A stretch of 64,000 bases of DNA from NVTR01 sp036480115 (lineage in GTDB: Bacteria > Pseudomonadota > Alphaproteobacteria > Rhodobacterales > Rhodobacteraceae): positions 930,001 through 994,000 of the forward strand of contig CBDDAE010000002.1 of NCBI GenBank assembly GCA_965224795.1, given 5' to 3'. A program made the position numbers and the translations under genes. Under the pieces are notes generated by a model that saw only the letters and a program-made list of their open reading frames with translations, was not told the DNA's origin and did not search any database. Positions 17,889-26,523 of the stretch are shown one piece after another (positions within the stretch are counted from its first letter, which is position 1; each line of letters opens with the position of its first letter).

Positions 17889-18494
17889 TCACGCAGCTTC
17901 CAACTGGCGAGCCACTTGTGTTGGCATGCTTAGTACTGCATATTTTCGACCATCCCCACAGTTCAAATGCGGGTCACCAATTCGACTGGCCTGATAGCCT
18001 AGCTGCCGTAAGGCCCGCATAAGTGTTATTGGCGACAATGAGATCAGTTCACGGCCACCATGTTTGGCTGCGACATTAACCAACCCGTCAACAATCAAGG
18101 ACAGGCAATCAGACCGGTCATTGTGGCCGGCAACAGCATCCGAAATTACAAGCCGGGTACATTCCCACACCTTGGTCGATCTGATCCCCGATTTCATAAC
18201 TTGGTCGGGAATATCTGAGAGTTTTCCCTTGGCGGCATCCCCTAGCATGTATGTGTGTTCTCCCCATGCAGATGTCGTTGGCATTGCACGTGCACCCCCC
18301 ACGACAATGCCGTCACGCACCACAACTGAATAATGTGCAAGCGGGTTGTCGTATTGGTCCATCTCGACGGTTTCGTTGTGGGGAATATCCCAGCCCAACG
18401 TATCGACAAAGAACCGTTTGCGAAGCCCCAGGTATTCAAAAAAGGCTGTTCCGTGATTGTGGATTTGTGACATATCAAAAGTGATATTTTTCAT
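17889..18494 (-). CDS. luxI: LuxI-type acyl-homoserine-lactone synthase
   Basis: This 201-residue protein has the autoinducer synthase core: YLGLRKRFFVDTLGWDIP with the conserved Arg/Phe/Trp, MDQYDNPLAHYSVV with the conserved Asp, GGARAMPTT, and WECTRLVIS with the conserved Glu and Arg. LuxI enzymes make AHL signals from S-adenosylmethionine and acyl-ACP (or acyl-CoA) in the cytosol. The ATG at 18494 has AGGAG eight bases upstream; an in-frame extension of nine codons lacks such a site. It lies downstream of luxR on the same strand. The acyl chain cannot be inferred. Confidence 0.93.
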   Translation of the reverse strand: MKNITFDMSQIHNHGTAFFEYLGLRKRFFVDTLGWDIPHNETVEMDQYDNPLAHYSVVVRDGIVVGGARAMPTTSAWGEHTYMLGDAAKGKLSDIPDQVMKSGIRSTKVWECTRLVISDAVAGHNDRSDCLSLIVDGLVNVAAKHGGRELISLSPITLMRALRQLGYQASRIGDPHLNCGDGRKYAVLSMPTQVARQLEAA

Positions 18495-18606
18495 AAAGAC
18501 TCTCCTATTTGGCGAGTCCACTAAAGCGGGAATATCAAATTATTCTAGAAAAAATTCACTTACGGCAATAATAGTTATATTTATGCTGCAATCTAAAGAT
18601 GTGTAT

Positions 18607-19212
18607 TTAGATCAAACGAAATTCTGTTGCCATGGTCGCTGCATGGGCGTTTGTTTTGGCCCCGAACTTTCTTTTCGCACCCGCTAGCCTCTGTTTAATG
18701 GCACCCTCCGAAACACCCAAATGGTACGCAATTTCCTTCAAACGCAGGCCTTCCTTGACAAGTCTCAGGGCTTCTAGCTCGGCGGAAGTTAAGTTACCTG
18801 GGGGCGTAGATGAATCGTGAAGTTTTCGCAGATGCAACGTTAGAATAGCCACTTCGCTATCGGTAAATTCACGATCTTTACGCGCAAATGTGCCATAAGA
18901 TTTTTGTTCCTTTGGGCCAAGAGAAGAGTAGCAGATCACAATTCCATACCTCAGTCCGAACTGGCGAGCCTTTTTTAACACCCCAAACGAATCATCATCA
19001 GCCAGGTCACTCCAACGTGTAGTGCCCGAATTTTCGTATGCCCATCGAACTGTAGGATCTCGTAACATCAGGCCATTCTTGGTGTACAGATCCACCCAAT
19101 CTTGCGGAAATTCATTTCGCTCATCCACCGGGTAAGCAAAGCCGATCCGCAGAGCCACATAGTACCCTGCAGAAGCAATAGATGAGAACTCAATCGGCCA
19201 ATTCGAACTCAC
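18607..19212 (-). CDS. luxR: LuxR-type quorum-sensing regulator
   Basis: A 201-residue regulator, shorter than the usual ~240 residues. The autoinducer-binding domain spans about residues 10-130 and includes WVDLYTKNGLMLRDPTVRWA with the conserved Tyr and Asp and a downstream Trp in TTRWSDL. The C-terminal LuxR helix-turn-helix begins near residue 140 with LTSAELEALRLVKEGLRLKEIAYHLGVSEGAIKQ, the expected recognition-helix pattern. It probably controls luxI, located 112 bases downstream on the same strand. A divergent paralogue without the helix-turn-helix lies about 130 bases upstream. Confidence 0.92.
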   Translation of the reverse strand: MSSNWPIEFSSIASAGYYVALRIGFAYPVDERNEFPQDWVDLYTKNGLMLRDPTVRWAYENSGTTRWSDLADDDSFGVLKKARQFGLRYGIVICYSSLGPKEQKSYGTFARKDREFTDSEVAILTLHLRKLHDSSTPPGNLTSAELEALRLVKEGLRLKEIAYHLGVSEGAIKQRLAGAKRKFGAKTNAHAATMATEFRLI

Positions 19213-19341
19213 AGCAAATATTTAATCCTTGAACCTACGAAAATTACAATACACAGACAGACAATGCTCGCGATGGTTGAATATCTATACTAACTTTTGG
19301 ATACGGTGACGAGGACCTTCGAAGCAGGTAATAACTTTTCA

Positions 19342-19833
19342 ATGGAAAACAGCATCAATATCATGGATTCATTGTCGCGCCTGGATGAGCTTTGCACAGC
19401 CGGCTATGCGATTGCCTTGCACATCAACTTTACTACGCCCAGATTTCTATTCCAAACATACGATAAGGACTGGATGGAAATGTACTCTGAAAAGGGTCTG
19501 GTATTGAAAGATCCCACTGTCTTGTGGGGTTTTAGCAATACCGGTGTAGCGCGTTGGCATGAACTAGAGGATATTGACGATACCGGCCTTTTGGCCTTAG
19601 CCCGAGAATTTGGGTTGGTATTTGGCTTTACCTTTGCAATTGACCAGAAATCAGGGAAGTCGATCACCAGCTTTGCACGAAGCGACCGTGACTTTTCCGA
19701 AGAAGAAATCTCTGAGATATCAGCGATCATTCAGAAACTGCATGAACATACCGCCGATGCGCATGAGTTCAGTGCAAATGAAATGGCACAACTTAAGAAA
19801 TTGTCAGTTGAATTCACCCGCGGACCGGATTGA
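19342..19833 (+). CDS. Truncated LuxR paralogue: autoinducer-binding domain without DNA-binding domain
   Basis: A 163-residue protein clearly related to the adjacent LuxR: WMEMYSEKGLVLKDPTVLWGF, ARWHEL and TSFARSDRDFSEEEI align with WVDLYTKNGLMLRDPTVRWAY, TRWSDL and GTFARKDREFTDSEV. It ends SANEMAQLKKLSVEF then TRGPD and stop, so it keeps only what corresponds to the first helix of the HTH. The next 38 bases reach the end of convergent tupA, leaving no room for a hidden HTH. It may bind AHL and titrate LuxR as a heterodimer, like TrlR with TraR in Agrobacterium, or be a decayed copy. A TTG 45 bases upstream is an alternative start. Confidence 0.8.
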   Translation: MENSINIMDSLSRLDELCTAGYAIALHINFTTPRFLFQTYDKDWMEMYSEKGLVLKDPTVLWGFSNTGVARWHELEDIDDTGLLALAREFGLVFGFTFAIDQKSGKSITSFARSDRDFSEEEISEISAIIQKLHEHTADAHEFSANEMAQLKKLSVEFTRGPD

Positions 19834-19871
19834 TCGGCAATTGCGAACAAAAGTAAGCCGTCACGGGTGAA

Positions 19872-20705
19872 TCAATGTGCGTTCGGGAAAAATAGCTGTT
19901 GCCCATCAATCTGAAACAAAGATATCAACCCCTGCCCATTTTCGCCCAGTAGCCAATCCACAAACACTTGCCCGTCTTGCTGTTTGACCCTGGGGTTCCG
20001 TTCCGGATTGATCAAAATGACACCGTATTGGTTAAATAGGCGCGCATCGCCTTCAACCAGGACAACATGGTTTTCCTTTTGACCAAAGGCTACCCAAGAT
20101 GCCCGATCCGTAAACACATAACCCCGCATTCCGATGCCGATGTTAAGGGTCGCGCCCATTCCTGTACCTGTCTCACGGTACCAGGTGCCGGAAGCCCCCG
20201 AAACGTCAACTTTGGATTGCGCCCACAGCTTCAGCTCAGCTTTGTGGGTACCGCTATCGTCACCACGAGAAACAAATATTTGGTTTGATGTAGCAATTTT
20301 CTTCATCGCTTCGACTACATCCTGTAGGCCTGAAATGCCTGCAGGATCCTGCTTTGACCCGATAATAATAAAATCATTGTACATCAGATCAAACCTTCGA
20401 ACGCCCCAACCTTCTGCAACAAATTTTTGCTCGGCTTCCAGCGCATGAACCATCAAAACATCACCATCACCGTTTTCGGCGTTCTTAATAGCCTGCCCAG
20501 TTCCAACGGCCACAACCCGCACTTCAATCCCGGTTTCAGCTTCAAAAACCGGAAGAATAGCATCCAATAGCCCAGAGTTTCGGGTCGATGTAGTTGACTG
20601 TAAAACGATGAACCTGTCGCCAGCGAACAAGGGTAACACCTGCAAAGCTAAAGCCGACAATAGCAAAACTACCAACGCAAGATTTTGGTTTCTAATTCTG
20701 ACCAT
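19872..20705 (-). CDS. tupA: Tungstate ABC transporter periplasmic binding protein (TupA)
   Basis: A 277-residue secreted protein: an N-terminal hydrophobic signal (about residues 8-28, ending near LPLFAGD) is followed by VLQSTTSTRNSGLLDAILP, the TTTST-type oxyanion loop that marks TupA/WtpA-like tungstate binders. Further on are FVSRGDDSGTHKAELKLW and GTWYRETGTGMGATLNIG, both conserved in TupA. It captures tungstate for TupBC. The start overlaps the end of tupC by 14 bases. Tungsten would serve tungsto-enzymes such as formate dehydrogenases, none of which lies in this window. Confidence 0.92.
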   Translation of the reverse strand: MVRIRNQNLALVVLLLSALALQVLPLFAGDRFIVLQSTTSTRNSGLLDAILPVFEAETGIEVRVVAVGTGQAIKNAENGDGDVLMVHALEAEQKFVAEGWGVRRFDLMYNDFIIIGSKQDPAGISGLQDVVEAMKKIATSNQIFVSRGDDSGTHKAELKLWAQSKVDVSGASGTWYRETGTGMGATLNIGIGMRGYVFTDRASWVAFGQKENHVVLVEGDARLFNQYGVILINPERNPRVKQQDGQVFVDWLLGENGQGLISLFQIDGQQLFFPNAH

Positions 20706-21459
20706 TGATTTCGCTCGATGGGGTAAATTTGCTTGCCAGAAAGGCCTGAGCTGAGGCTGATGCAGGCGACCGAAAGAACTTTTCGGCCAACGCGTGCTCG
20801 TCCATCTGGCCATTTTGCATAAAAATAACGTCTTTCGCCAATCGCTGCGCCAGCGCCAAATCATGGGTAATCATAATGATTTTAGTCCCCAAATTTTCTG
20901 CGTTCGAAATCAAGGTTTCAATACTGTCCGATGCTGCTGGATCCAGGCTAGAAGTTGGCTCATCCAAAAATAAAACTTGAGGGGTACAAGCCAATGCCCG
21001 AACAAGAGCAAGACGCTGTTGTTCGCCGCCTGACAACGATCTGGCAGATTGTTTCGCATGGTTACTTAAACCGCCCAACTCCAAATACTTGTCAACCTGC
21101 CGCGTGTTTTCTCTACCTGTCACACCATGAACTTTTAGGGCATAGGCAACATTTGCAGCCACTGATCGCCGCAACAAAACCGGCTTTTGAAAAACCATTG
21201 CCTGGTGCCGTCGAAATTGCTGACGCGCGACCCGTCCGTTAAACAGAATTGTGCCCGATGTCGGTTCTATTATTCCATGTAGCAGCCGTATAAACAGACT
21301 TTTCCCAGCTCCATTCGGGCCAAGTATCAATGTTGGCCCGCCCGCTAGGATTTCCAATGAAGTAAGGTCCACAAGGCGTTGTCGCCCAACCTGAAAGGTC
21401 AAGTTTTTCACCAAAATTGGCATCATGCAGCTGCTTTTTGAGCTTGATTGATCAGCCAT
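20692..21459 (-). CDS. tupC: Tungstate ABC transporter ATP-binding protein (TupC)
   Basis: An ABC ATPase of about 255 residues with Walker A GPNGAGKS, Q-loop MVFQKPVLLRRSV, signature LSGGEQQRLALVRAL, Walker B VLFLDEP and the H-loop ITHD. The VFQKPVLL stretch is common in TupC/WtpC-like molybdate/tungstate ATPases. It lies between tupB and tupA with 8- and 14-base overlaps, so translation is probably coupled. An ATG six bases further upstream (21465) is also possible. It works at the inner face of the membrane. Confidence 0.92.
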   Translation of the reverse strand: MADQSSSKSSCMMPILVKNLTFQVGRQRLVDLTSLEILAGGPTLILGPNGAGKSLFIRLLHGIIEPTSGTILFNGRVARQQFRRHQAMVFQKPVLLRRSVAANVAYALKVHGVTGRENTRQVDKYLELGGLSNHAKQSARSLSGGEQQRLALVRALACTPQVLFLDEPTSSLDPAASDSIETLISNAENLGTKIIMITHDLALAQRLAKDVIFMQNGQMDEHALAEKFFRSPASASAQAFLASKFTPSSEINGQN

Positions 21460-22159
21460 TTTCAACCCTGCGCGCTGGCATTCCTACAATTGTAACTGCT
21501 GCATTCACTAAAATTGCCGTCAACACCAAAATTGTGCCAAGTGCCAATGCCAGTTCCAGGTTCCCGCGCGAAGTTTCCAATGCAATAGATGTGGTCATGG
21601 TACGGGTTACATGGTTGATGTTTCCCCCTACTATGATGACCGCACCAACCTCAGCAATTGCGCGACCAAACCCGGCCAATAATGCCGTGGACAAACCAAA
21701 GCGCCCGTCCCAAAGCAGGGTCGGAATTGATGCAAATCCCGTCACCCCAAAAGACCGTAATTGTTCTGAATATTCGGCGTTTAGTGATTCTAACAACTGT
21801 CTGGTCAGGGCCGCGACAATGGGGGTTACCAATATTGTTTGTGCGATAATCATGGCAGTTGGCGTGTATAGCAATTGAAACACCCCTAACGGGCCATTGT
21901 TTGACAGCATCAGATAAACAACCAGGCCTACGACCACTGGCGGTAATCCCATTAGTGCATTCAGGAATACTATGATGGCCTGACGCCCCCGAAATCGGCC
22001 CACCGCCAACAGTGCCCCAAGCGGCAATCCAATCAACCCGGATGCGACAACCGCTATAAGCGAAACCTTAAGAGACAGCAAAACAACGGCCCAAAGCTGT
22101 GGGTCGCCCGAAAATATCAGGCCGATCGAATGTGCCAATGTGTCAGGAAAATTTTGCAT
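21452..22159 (-). CDS. tupB: Tungstate ABC transporter permease (TupB)
   Basis: A 235-residue permease with about five to six membrane helices and the BPD-type EAA loop: LNAEYSEQLRSFGVTGFASIPTLLWDGRF, then AGFGRAIAEVGAVIIVGGNI, a segment highly typical of TupB. It forms the homodimeric channel for tungstate with TupC and TupA. It is the first gene of tupBCA, and 77 bases separate it from znuB upstream, so it likely has its own promoter. Confidence 0.93.
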   Translation of the reverse strand: MQNFPDTLAHSIGLIFSGDPQLWAVVLLSLKVSLIAVVASGLIGLPLGALLAVGRFRGRQAIIVFLNALMGLPPVVVGLVVYLMLSNNGPLGVFQLLYTPTAMIIAQTILVTPIVAALTRQLLESLNAEYSEQLRSFGVTGFASIPTLLWDGRFGLSTALLAGFGRAIAEVGAVIIVGGNINHVTRTMTTSIALETSRGNLELALALGTILVLTAILVNAAVTIVGMPARRVENG

Positions 22160-22236
22160 GGATTCCCGGTGAAAAAGTTAAGAAATTCAGTGCCAGTTTG
22201 TGATCATAAGCTCAAGTCGATTAAGCACGCCCTACT

Positions 22237-23025
22237 TTACTTTTGATCACGGGCAACAAACTGGGAAGCAACGAACACCATAGCGGCTACCACTACAATA
22301 CTTGGCCCGGTTGGGGCATCGATCACAGCCGAAGCTATCACACCGCCGACCCCCGAAAATGCGCCGATAACAATGGCAATCCCCGCCATTTTTTCGGGTG
22401 ATCGGGAAAATCCCCGTGCTGCGGCCGCCGGAATAATCAGCATCGCTCCGATAAGCATAGCGCCCACAACCTTCAACGAAACTGCCACAACAATCGCCAG
22501 TGCCAGCGTTAATACCAACCTTTCACGTGCCGAATTAATGCCAACGGATGCTGCAATTTCTTCACTCAGTGTCGCCGTTAAAAGCGATGTCCAACGCCAG
22601 GCCAACAAAGCCAGTATCAGCAAGGATACCGCCCATACTTGTACCAAATTCGCTTTGGTTACGGTCAAAATATCGCCAAATAGAAGCGCATTCAGGTCTA
22701 TATTTGCCCCTTTAACAAAGGATATCGCCACCAAACCAAGGGCCAAGGCAGAATAACTTAGCACACCAAGTATGGAATCCATTGACCTTCTGGTATCGGT
22801 AAAATTTGCTGCCAACAAACCAACCCCAAATGACACCAATAGCGTTCCCACAAAAATTGAGATGGAAAACGCCAGTGAAACGGCAACGCCCAGTATGGCA
22901 GCATGGGCGATTGTATCACCGAAATAGGCCATTTTGCGCCAAATAACAAAAGCGCCCAAAGGGCCCGTGGCAAGTGACAATCCAATTGCTGCCAAGGCTG
23001 CGCGTATCAAGAAATCGTCAAACAT
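22237..23025 (-). CDS. znuB: Zinc ABC transporter permease (ZnuB)
   Basis: A 262-residue ABC-3 family permease with about eight hydrophobic segments. Markers are GPLGAFVIWRKMAYFGDTIAHAAILG near the N-terminus, VVGAMLIGAMLIIPAAAARGFSRSPEKM in the middle and DAPTGPSIVVVA near the end. It forms the inner-membrane channel for Zn(II). It follows znuC by two bases in the order zur-znuC-znuB, facing away from znuA. Mn/Fe permeases share the fold, but the Zur neighbour argues for zinc. Confidence 0.93.
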   Translation of the reverse strand: MFDDFLIRAALAAIGLSLATGPLGAFVIWRKMAYFGDTIAHAAILGVAVSLAFSISIFVGTLLVSFGVGLLAANFTDTRRSMDSILGVLSYSALALGLVAISFVKGANIDLNALLFGDILTVTKANLVQVWAVSLLILALLAWRWTSLLTATLSEEIAASVGINSARERLVLTLALAIVVAVSLKVVGAMLIGAMLIIPAAAARGFSRSPEKMAGIAIVIGAFSGVGGVIASAVIDAPTGPSIVVVAAMVFVASQFVARDQK

Positions 23026-23027
23026 AT

Positions 23028-23765
23028 CTAGTCTCTTGGCACATGGTTGTGGGGATGATCGTGGTTGTGATCATGTTCATGGCGGTACAGGGCAAGCACT
23101 CCGCCGGATCCAATACCAAATAATTCGCGATACTCGGGGGCCTGCGAAACCACCTTGGGTGAGCCTTCACAACACACATGACCATTAAGACAAACAACGC
23201 GATCAGAGGTGCTCATAACCACATGCAAGTCATGGCTGACCAATAGTATCGCGCAACCGATTTCCGTTCGCACAGCCTCAATCAACTGGTAGAACGCAGC
23301 AATTCCCTGTTGATCCAAACCTTGGGTGGCTTCATCCAGCATAAGAATATCAGGCTTCCCCAACAAAGCGCGCGCAAGCAGTACCCGTTGGAACTGCCCG
23401 CCTGAAAGGGATGACATTTGTTGGGCCTCAAGGTTTTCAGCCCCGACCCGGGCCATCACAGCACCTATCTGGTCCTTCGGTTGGCGGCTTGGAAGGGCAA
23501 GGAACCTGGCAACTGTCATCGGCATAGTTGCATCAATAGCCAGTTTTTGCGGAACATAGCCGATTCGCAACCCGGGCTGCTGTTCGATATGCCCGGAATG
23601 CGCTTTCACGATCCCTAAAAGCGCTCGGATCAAAGTGGTTTTTCCGGACCCGTTGGGGCCAACCAGGGTCACTATTTCGCCTTTGGAAATAATGAAGTCA
23701 ACTCGGTCCAGAACCAAGCGCCCGTTGAAACTAACCCCAAGCCCCTTAGCGACAATCAAGCTCAT
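23028..23765 (-). CDS. znuC: Zinc ABC transporter ATP-binding protein (ZnuC)
   Basis: A 245-residue ABC ATPase with Walker A GPNGSGKTTLIRALLG, signature LSGGQFQRVLLARAL, Walker B ILMLDEATQGLD and the VSHDLHVV switch region. The C-terminus is histidine-rich (HEHDHNHDHPHNH), as often seen in ZnuC, and may buffer zinc. The ATG at 23765 overlaps the zur stop as ATGA, so zur and znuC are translationally coupled. It energises uptake through ZnuB. Confidence 0.94.
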   Translation of the reverse strand: MSLIVAKGLGVSFNGRLVLDRVDFIISKGEIVTLVGPNGSGKTTLIRALLGIVKAHSGHIEQQPGLRIGYVPQKLAIDATMPMTVARFLALPSRQPKDQIGAVMARVGAENLEAQQMSSLSGGQFQRVLLARALLGKPDILMLDEATQGLDQQGIAAFYQLIEAVRTEIGCAILLVSHDLHVVMSTSDRVVCLNGHVCCEGSPKVVSQAPEYRELFGIGSGGVLALYRHEHDHNHDHPHNHVPRD

Positions 23766-24259
23766 GTCGGGTTTGCCAAGAGACAGGTTTCGCATGTTCC
23801 CATCACCTCGATGCTCATTCGGTCGATCTGAAAACCCATTTTGTTGCTGACTGCATTAAGGGCATTTCCAACAGTTTGGGCTCGGGCTTCGGCCACTCCA
23901 TTGCATTTCGTACAGATAAAAAAGGTTGGTGAATGAGAAACACTTGGCTGCATACAGGCAGTGAACGCATTTAACCGGCTAATGCGATGCGCCAACCCAT
24001 TTTCAACCAAAAACTCCAGTGCCCGGTAGGCCACAGGTGGCTGTTTTCCAAATCCCTCCTCGGCAAGCCTTTCTAAGACCTGATAGGCCCCCATCGCATG
24101 GTGACCTTCCAGTAAGATTTCCAACACACGTCGGCGAACCGGTGTCATACGAAGACCCGCCTGTTTCACCCTTCTGTCGGCGTTCTCTAAAACGTCACCG
24201 CAACATGATTGATGATCGTGCTTTGAAAATGCGGTGGCTGGGTTTTTTGTTCGGCCCAT
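23762..24259 (-). CDS. zur: Zinc uptake regulator Zur (Fur family)
   Basis: A 165-residue Fur-family repressor. A winged helix (RRVKQAGLRMTPVRRRVLEILLEG, then GKQPPVAYRALEFLVENGLAHRI) precedes the metal-binding dimer domain with HSPTFFICTKCNGVAEA and the closing CETC. These give the two CxxC pairs of the structural zinc site. With zinc bound it should repress znuA and its own operon by binding the inverted repeat between them. Cys and His near the N-terminus (HDHQSCCGD) may add a zinc site. Confidence 0.94.
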   Translation of the reverse strand: MGRTKNPATAFSKHDHQSCCGDVLENADRRVKQAGLRMTPVRRRVLEILLEGHHAMGAYQVLERLAEEGFGKQPPVAYRALEFLVENGLAHRISRLNAFTACMQPSVSHSPTFFICTKCNGVAEARAQTVGNALNAVSNKMGFQIDRMSIEVMGTCETCLLANPT

Positions 24260-24278
24260 AATCGTACCTTGAGGTTGG

Positions 24279-24310
24279 AATTTATGTTATGTTATATCAT
24301 TACATAAATT
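24279..24310. promoter_or_regulatory. Probable Zur box in the zur-znuA divergent promoter
   Basis: An inverted repeat with arms AATTTATGT and ACATAAATT flanks an AT-rich centre containing GTTATGTTATATCATTAC, close to the GTTATGTTATAACATAAC type of alphaproteobacterial Zur sites. It lies 20 bases from the zur start and 19 bases from the znuA start, so one site could control both directions. Confidence 0.75.
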
Positions 24311-24328
24311 TCGACAAGGATCACCGAC

Positions 24329-25195
24329 ATGCGCGTTGTTTTTTTTCTGATAACAGGTTTGTTCCTATGGGCAGGCCCGGCAATGGGTGAACCACTTCGG
24401 GTGGTAACTGATATTCCGGCCGTGCATTCGCTTGTTTCTGGTGTCATGGGCAATTTGGGCGAACCGGCTTTATTGATCCAAACCTCCGATGACCCACATC
24501 ACATGCAGCTGCGCCCCTCTCAGGCACGCAACTTGGCCCGCGCCGATATTGTTTTTTGGGTCGGCCCAAAACTGACCCCATGGCTTGGACATGCGTTGGA
24601 CAGTTTGGCAGGAAAATCCGAGGTAACTTCTCTATTGTCCATACCCGAAACGCATCTAAGGCCAAACAGAAATAACCCGACCGCGATAGATCCCCATGCA
24701 TGGCTTGACCCGGAAAATGCAATAATCTGGTTGCCGGTAATTGCCGAAAACCTTGCTAAGCTTGATCCGGATAACCGCCAAGTCTATCTGGCCAATGCTG
24801 AACGGGTCAAAGAGCAAATCAATCAACTGTTGCCACGGGTTAACGCAATTCTAGCGACATCCAAAACCCGAGATTTTGTATTCTACCACGATGCTTACGG
24901 ATATTTTTCCAATCGATTTTCACTGCAGATCGCTGGGGTGTTGGTAGATAATGATGCGGTTGAGCCGGGTGCTGCACGATTGTCTGAAATCCAAGCCCTG
25001 TTAAAATCGGGCTCGATTGCCTGCTTCTTTATTGAGCCTGGGAAAGACATAGCCCGATTGCAGCCAATTGTGGGAAATTCCGGCGTGACTTTGGTTCCTT
25101 TGGATCTAACCGGTGCAAAAATCGATATTGGACCAACTTTCTACGAAACGCTGATCGAACAAATTTCGACTGAAATTGCTAGTTGCAGCAACTAG
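24329..25195 (+). CDS. znuA: Zinc ABC transporter periplasmic binding protein (ZnuA)
   Basis: A 288-residue cluster 9 solute-binding protein with a signal peptide ending near GPAMGEP. Metal ligands are visible in DDPHHMQLRPSQA (first His), IDPHAWLDPENA (second His) and FYHDAYGYF (third His). The usual long His/Asp-rich loop between the first two is missing here, replaced by PETHLRPNRNNPTAI, so it resembles short-loop ZnuA variants. It is transcribed away from zur across the shared operator and hands zinc to ZnuBC. Confidence 0.92.
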   Translation: MRVVFFLITGLFLWAGPAMGEPLRVVTDIPAVHSLVSGVMGNLGEPALLIQTSDDPHHMQLRPSQARNLARADIVFWVGPKLTPWLGHALDSLAGKSEVTSLLSIPETHLRPNRNNPTAIDPHAWLDPENAIIWLPVIAENLAKLDPDNRQVYLANAERVKEQINQLLPRVNAILATSKTRDFVFYHDAYGYFSNRFSLQIAGVLVDNDAVEPGAARLSEIQALLKSGSIACFFIEPGKDIARLQPIVGNSGVTLVPLDLTGAKIDIGPTFYETLIEQISTEIASCSN

Positions 25196-26422
25196 TTAGC
25201 CGTCCGTTGCCGCCCGGTACCAAGTGACTATCTGCGCGCGTTCGCTGTCTTCCATAAAAGATAAATTTGCCGGTGGCATCGCATGGGTCAGTCCAGCTTG
25301 CAGATAAATTTTACGCGCCATTCTGGCAATCTGAGCCTCAGTTTCCAGACGCACCCCTTTTGGTGGCCATAGCATGCCGTCCCAGGCGGGTTCCGCAGAA
25401 TGACACATCGAACAACGACCTAAAATAATGTCGTGAACATCATCAAAACCCTCAGCCGATACAAACCGGGACGCCTGGGGGCCAAGACGCGCATTTTCAT
25501 TTTCAGCTCGAAATAGTGGCGCCGTTGATAGCCAGGTGATCAAAATAAACAGGATAACCGTGGCCAGCCAGGTCCAGGTTGGTCGCCCTGTGCGCGAGTG
25601 CATGGAGTTAAAGTAATGCCGAATTGTCACCCCCATTAAAAACACCAGACTGGCGATAATCCAGTTGTATTCGCTGGCAAACGCCAATGGATAATGGTTC
25701 GACAACATCAAAAATATTACCGGCAATGTCAGATAATTATTATGGGTTGAACGCTGTTTGGCGATCTTTCCATATTTGGCGTCGGGTATGTTACCGGCCT
25801 TCAAGTCTGCCACAACAATCCGTTGGTTTGGCATAATTATAACAAACACATTCGCCGTCATGATCGTTGCCGTAAACGCGCCCAGATGCAGCAATGCAGC
25901 GCGCCCGGAAAACACCTGAGTATAGCCCCAGGCCATCACCACAAGTATGACAAAAAGCAGCAGCATTAACCGGGTGTTGTCGTCGCCAAACTTGGATTTA
26001 CAAATGAAATCATAGACCATCCATCCTAGCCCTAAAGACGCCAAAGATATCAGGATTGCCTGCCATATTGGGATATCTAGAACATTGGGATCGACCAGAT
26101 AGAATTCGGCCCCCAGATAGTATACCAGTATTAACAACGCAAAACCGCTTAGCCATGTCGCGTAGCTTTCCCATTTGAACCAAACCAGATCATCGGGCAT
26201 CTCTGTGGGCGCAATCAAGTATTTTTGAATGTGGTAGAAGCCGCCGCCATGCACCTGCCATTCTTCACCATCAGCGCCAGTTTTAAGGTCGCGATCCCGG
26301 TGCAACCCCAAGTCTAACGCTATAAAATAAAACGAAGAGCCTATCCAAGCGATCGCCGTAATAACATGCAGCCAACGCACCGCAAATTCCAGCCAATCAC
26401 CCATTGCCAACAGATCATACAT
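25196..26422 (-). CDS. puuD: Membrane-bound urate oxidase PuuD with C-terminal cytochrome c domain
   Basis: A 408-residue protein with about eight or nine membrane helices starting at LEFAVRWLHVITAIAWIGSSFYF, a long conserved region including GGGFYHIQKYLIAP and STHNNYLTLPVIFLMLSNHYP, then a C-terminal periplasmic domain with one haem site (CSMCH) and a distal Met near MPPANLSFM. PuuD-type enzymes oxidise urate to 5-hydroxyisourate and pass electrons to the respiratory chain rather than making peroxide. It is divergent from lysR and close to the other urate genes, supporting the call. Confidence 0.9.
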   Translation of the reverse strand: MYDLLAMGDWLEFAVRWLHVITAIAWIGSSFYFIALDLGLHRDRDLKTGADGEEWQVHGGGFYHIQKYLIAPTEMPDDLVWFKWESYATWLSGFALLILVYYLGAEFYLVDPNVLDIPIWQAILISLASLGLGWMVYDFICKSKFGDDNTRLMLLLFVILVVMAWGYTQVFSGRAALLHLGAFTATIMTANVFVIIMPNQRIVVADLKAGNIPDAKYGKIAKQRSTHNNYLTLPVIFLMLSNHYPLAFASEYNWIIASLVFLMGVTIRHYFNSMHSRTGRPTWTWLATVILFILITWLSTAPLFRAENENARLGPQASRFVSAEGFDDVHDIILGRCSMCHSAEPAWDGMLWPPKGVRLETEAQIARMARKIYLQAGLTHAMPPANLSFMEDSERAQIVTWYRAATDG

Positions 26423-26523
26423 AGTAGTTCCCTTACCTGAGTTTCACAAAACTATACTGCGTTTGATTTTTTTGTGTATCCTGCAAATAACAAGAGACTT
26501 TCAAAACAAAGCGAAGAATAGCC

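Noticed and set aside
18495..18606. Search for a lux box between luxR and luxI
   Set aside because: No convincing CTG-N10-CAG-type palindrome was found; other LuxR sites may differ, but nothing can be supported.
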